From Thermodesulfobacteriota bacterium (lineage in GTDB: Bacteria; Desulfobacterota; S145-22), in NCBI GenBank assembly GCA_024763435.1, contig JANTFN010000135.1, forward strand, positions 1-5,482: a stretch of DNA of 5,482 nt, in the 5' to 3' direction. Numbering within the stretch: position 1 is the first letter of the stretch; every line of letters begins with the position of its first letter. Positions 5,104-5,482 of this stretch are shown piece by piece. The notes under the pieces were generated by a model. The model worked only from the letters and a program-made list of their open reading frames with translations. It was not told the origin of the DNA and searched no databases. Position numbers and translations under genes: made by a program.

Positions 5104-5320
5104 CCTCTTTTGCGTATGGCATTAATTTTTTGAAACAGGTTCTTTATAAATTCAGGGATTTTCCTCTTATTTTTCTTTGTTTTTCGTTTTATTTATGTTT
5201 CAACACTGTGCAAAAAAACAGGTGTTTGACAATTCTTTATAACTTATGGTATGGGTAGTAAAGTGTGTATTAATTAGCACGCATCAGTAATTGGAATAAA
5301 ACAATGTGAGATAGCAAACC
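5104..5320. other. AT-rich intergenic region with T-rich tract
   Basis: No gene is visible in these 217 nt. Composition is clearly more AT-rich than everything before the terminator. It holds a T/pyrimidine-rich tract (about 5157-5200), an imperfect inverted repeat (5200-5229), a candidate promoter (5226-5255) and the leader of the kinase gene. No RNA gene or attachment-site repeat was recognised. Confidence 0.6.
5226..5255 (+). promoter_or_regulatory. Candidate promoter of the hybrid kinase gene
   Basis: TTGACA (5226-5231) is a perfect -35 box, but the best-spaced -10 is TATGGG (5250-5255, 18-nt spacer), matching only three of six. The -35 overlaps the right arm of the imperfect inverted repeat TCAACACTGT (5200-5209) / ACAGGTGTTTGA (5218-5229), which could bind a regulator. 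Initiation would be near 5262, giving a leader of about 60 nt. Confidence 0.35.
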
Positions 5321-5482
5321 ATGATTGCTATTCCTGACTACCAAATTAATAAAAAAATCTACGAAAGTGATCATACATTAGTCTATCGCGCCCATCATAA
5401 CCAGGATAATTACCCTATTGTCCTTAAACTCCTCAAAGAAGACTACCCAACACCTGAAGAAATTGTAAGATATAAACAGGAA
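5321..5482 (+). CDS. Ser/Thr kinase / AAA ATPase / histidine kinase fusion family, N-terminal 54 codons
   Basis: The frame is open from ATG 5321 to the window end. It begins MIAIPDYQINKKIYESDHTL, then VYRAHHNQDNYPIVLKLL and KEDYPTPEEIVRYKQE. This matches the typical start of very large signalling proteins that join a Ser/Thr protein kinase domain, an AAA-type ATPase, a GAF region and a sensor histidine kinase, common in cyanobacteria and found in Desulfobacterota. The visible part is the first kinase lobe: a degenerate glycine loop (YESDHTLVYRA) and the VLKLL strand, whose Lys36 is the likely ATP-binding lysine. By hand count 56 of 162 bases are G or C (about 35%), unlike the genes upstream. 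No good ribosome site precedes the ATG, which lies in the loop of an inverted repeat. Only the N-terminus is seen, so the full domain set is inferred. Confidence 0.75.
   Translation, partial: MIAIPDYQINKKIYESDHTLVYRAHHNQDNYPIVLKLLKEDYPTPEEIVRYKQE

Noticed and set aside
5118..5133. TGGCA at 5117-5121 as a sigma-54 promoter
   Set aside because: No GC dinucleotide stands at the required -12 spacing.
5263..5285. GTGTG...CACGC weak inverted repeat around TATTAATTAG in the kinase leader
   Set aside because: Only five pairs including a G-T around a 10-nt loop; expected by chance in AT-rich DNA.

Overview
The window reads as a piece of a GC-rich, anaerobic Gram-negative chromosome, most likely Desulfobacterota (the former Deltaproteobacteria). 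That placement is inferred from the look of the proteins (a FGAGKLPEIG-type TatA, a small TalC-type transaldolase, a YHS protein, a split permease with a NifX-like domain) together with a selenocysteine tRNA. It was not tested by any search.

Left end (1-564): the last 40 codons of an Asp/Glu (hydantoin-type) racemase converge, with a 5-nt gap, on a minus-strand DUF302-family gene. A 186-nt divergent intergenic region follows. It carries a near-consensus plus-strand promoter (TTGACA, 17 nt, TAAAAT) and a perfect 14-bp palindrome just downstream.

Core (730-5030): all genes are on the plus strand. The first block has four genes with overlapping ends: a four-helix membrane protein of unknown function, a HAD phosphatase (GTG start), a fusion of a NifX/NifB-C-terminal-like cofactor-binding domain with half of an ArsP/DUF318-like permease, and the other permease half (TTG start in a TTGA overlap). 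This metal-cofactor-like domain tied to a split permease is the least explained part of the window. Next comes tRNA-Sec (UCA anticodon, long variable arm, 96 nt with encoded CCA), 26 nt before tatA. Then follow folK (folate synthesis), a small membrane-anchored YHS-domain protein and a transaldolase (pentose phosphate pathway). A strong intrinsic terminator at 5055-5103 closes the run. No convincing terminator lies inside it, so transcripts could run from about 640 to 5103, possibly helped by a weak promoter in front of the tRNA.

Right end (5104-5482): composition changes sharply to AT-rich. After about 215 nt of non-coding DNA with a T-rich tract, a candidate promoter and inverted repeats, a new gene begins at 5321. 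Its 54 visible codons match the N-terminus of the very large Ser/Thr kinase / AAA ATPase / sensor histidine kinase fusion family. Its start codon sits in the loop of a perfect 7-bp inverted repeat. The composition change suggests a separately acquired segment.
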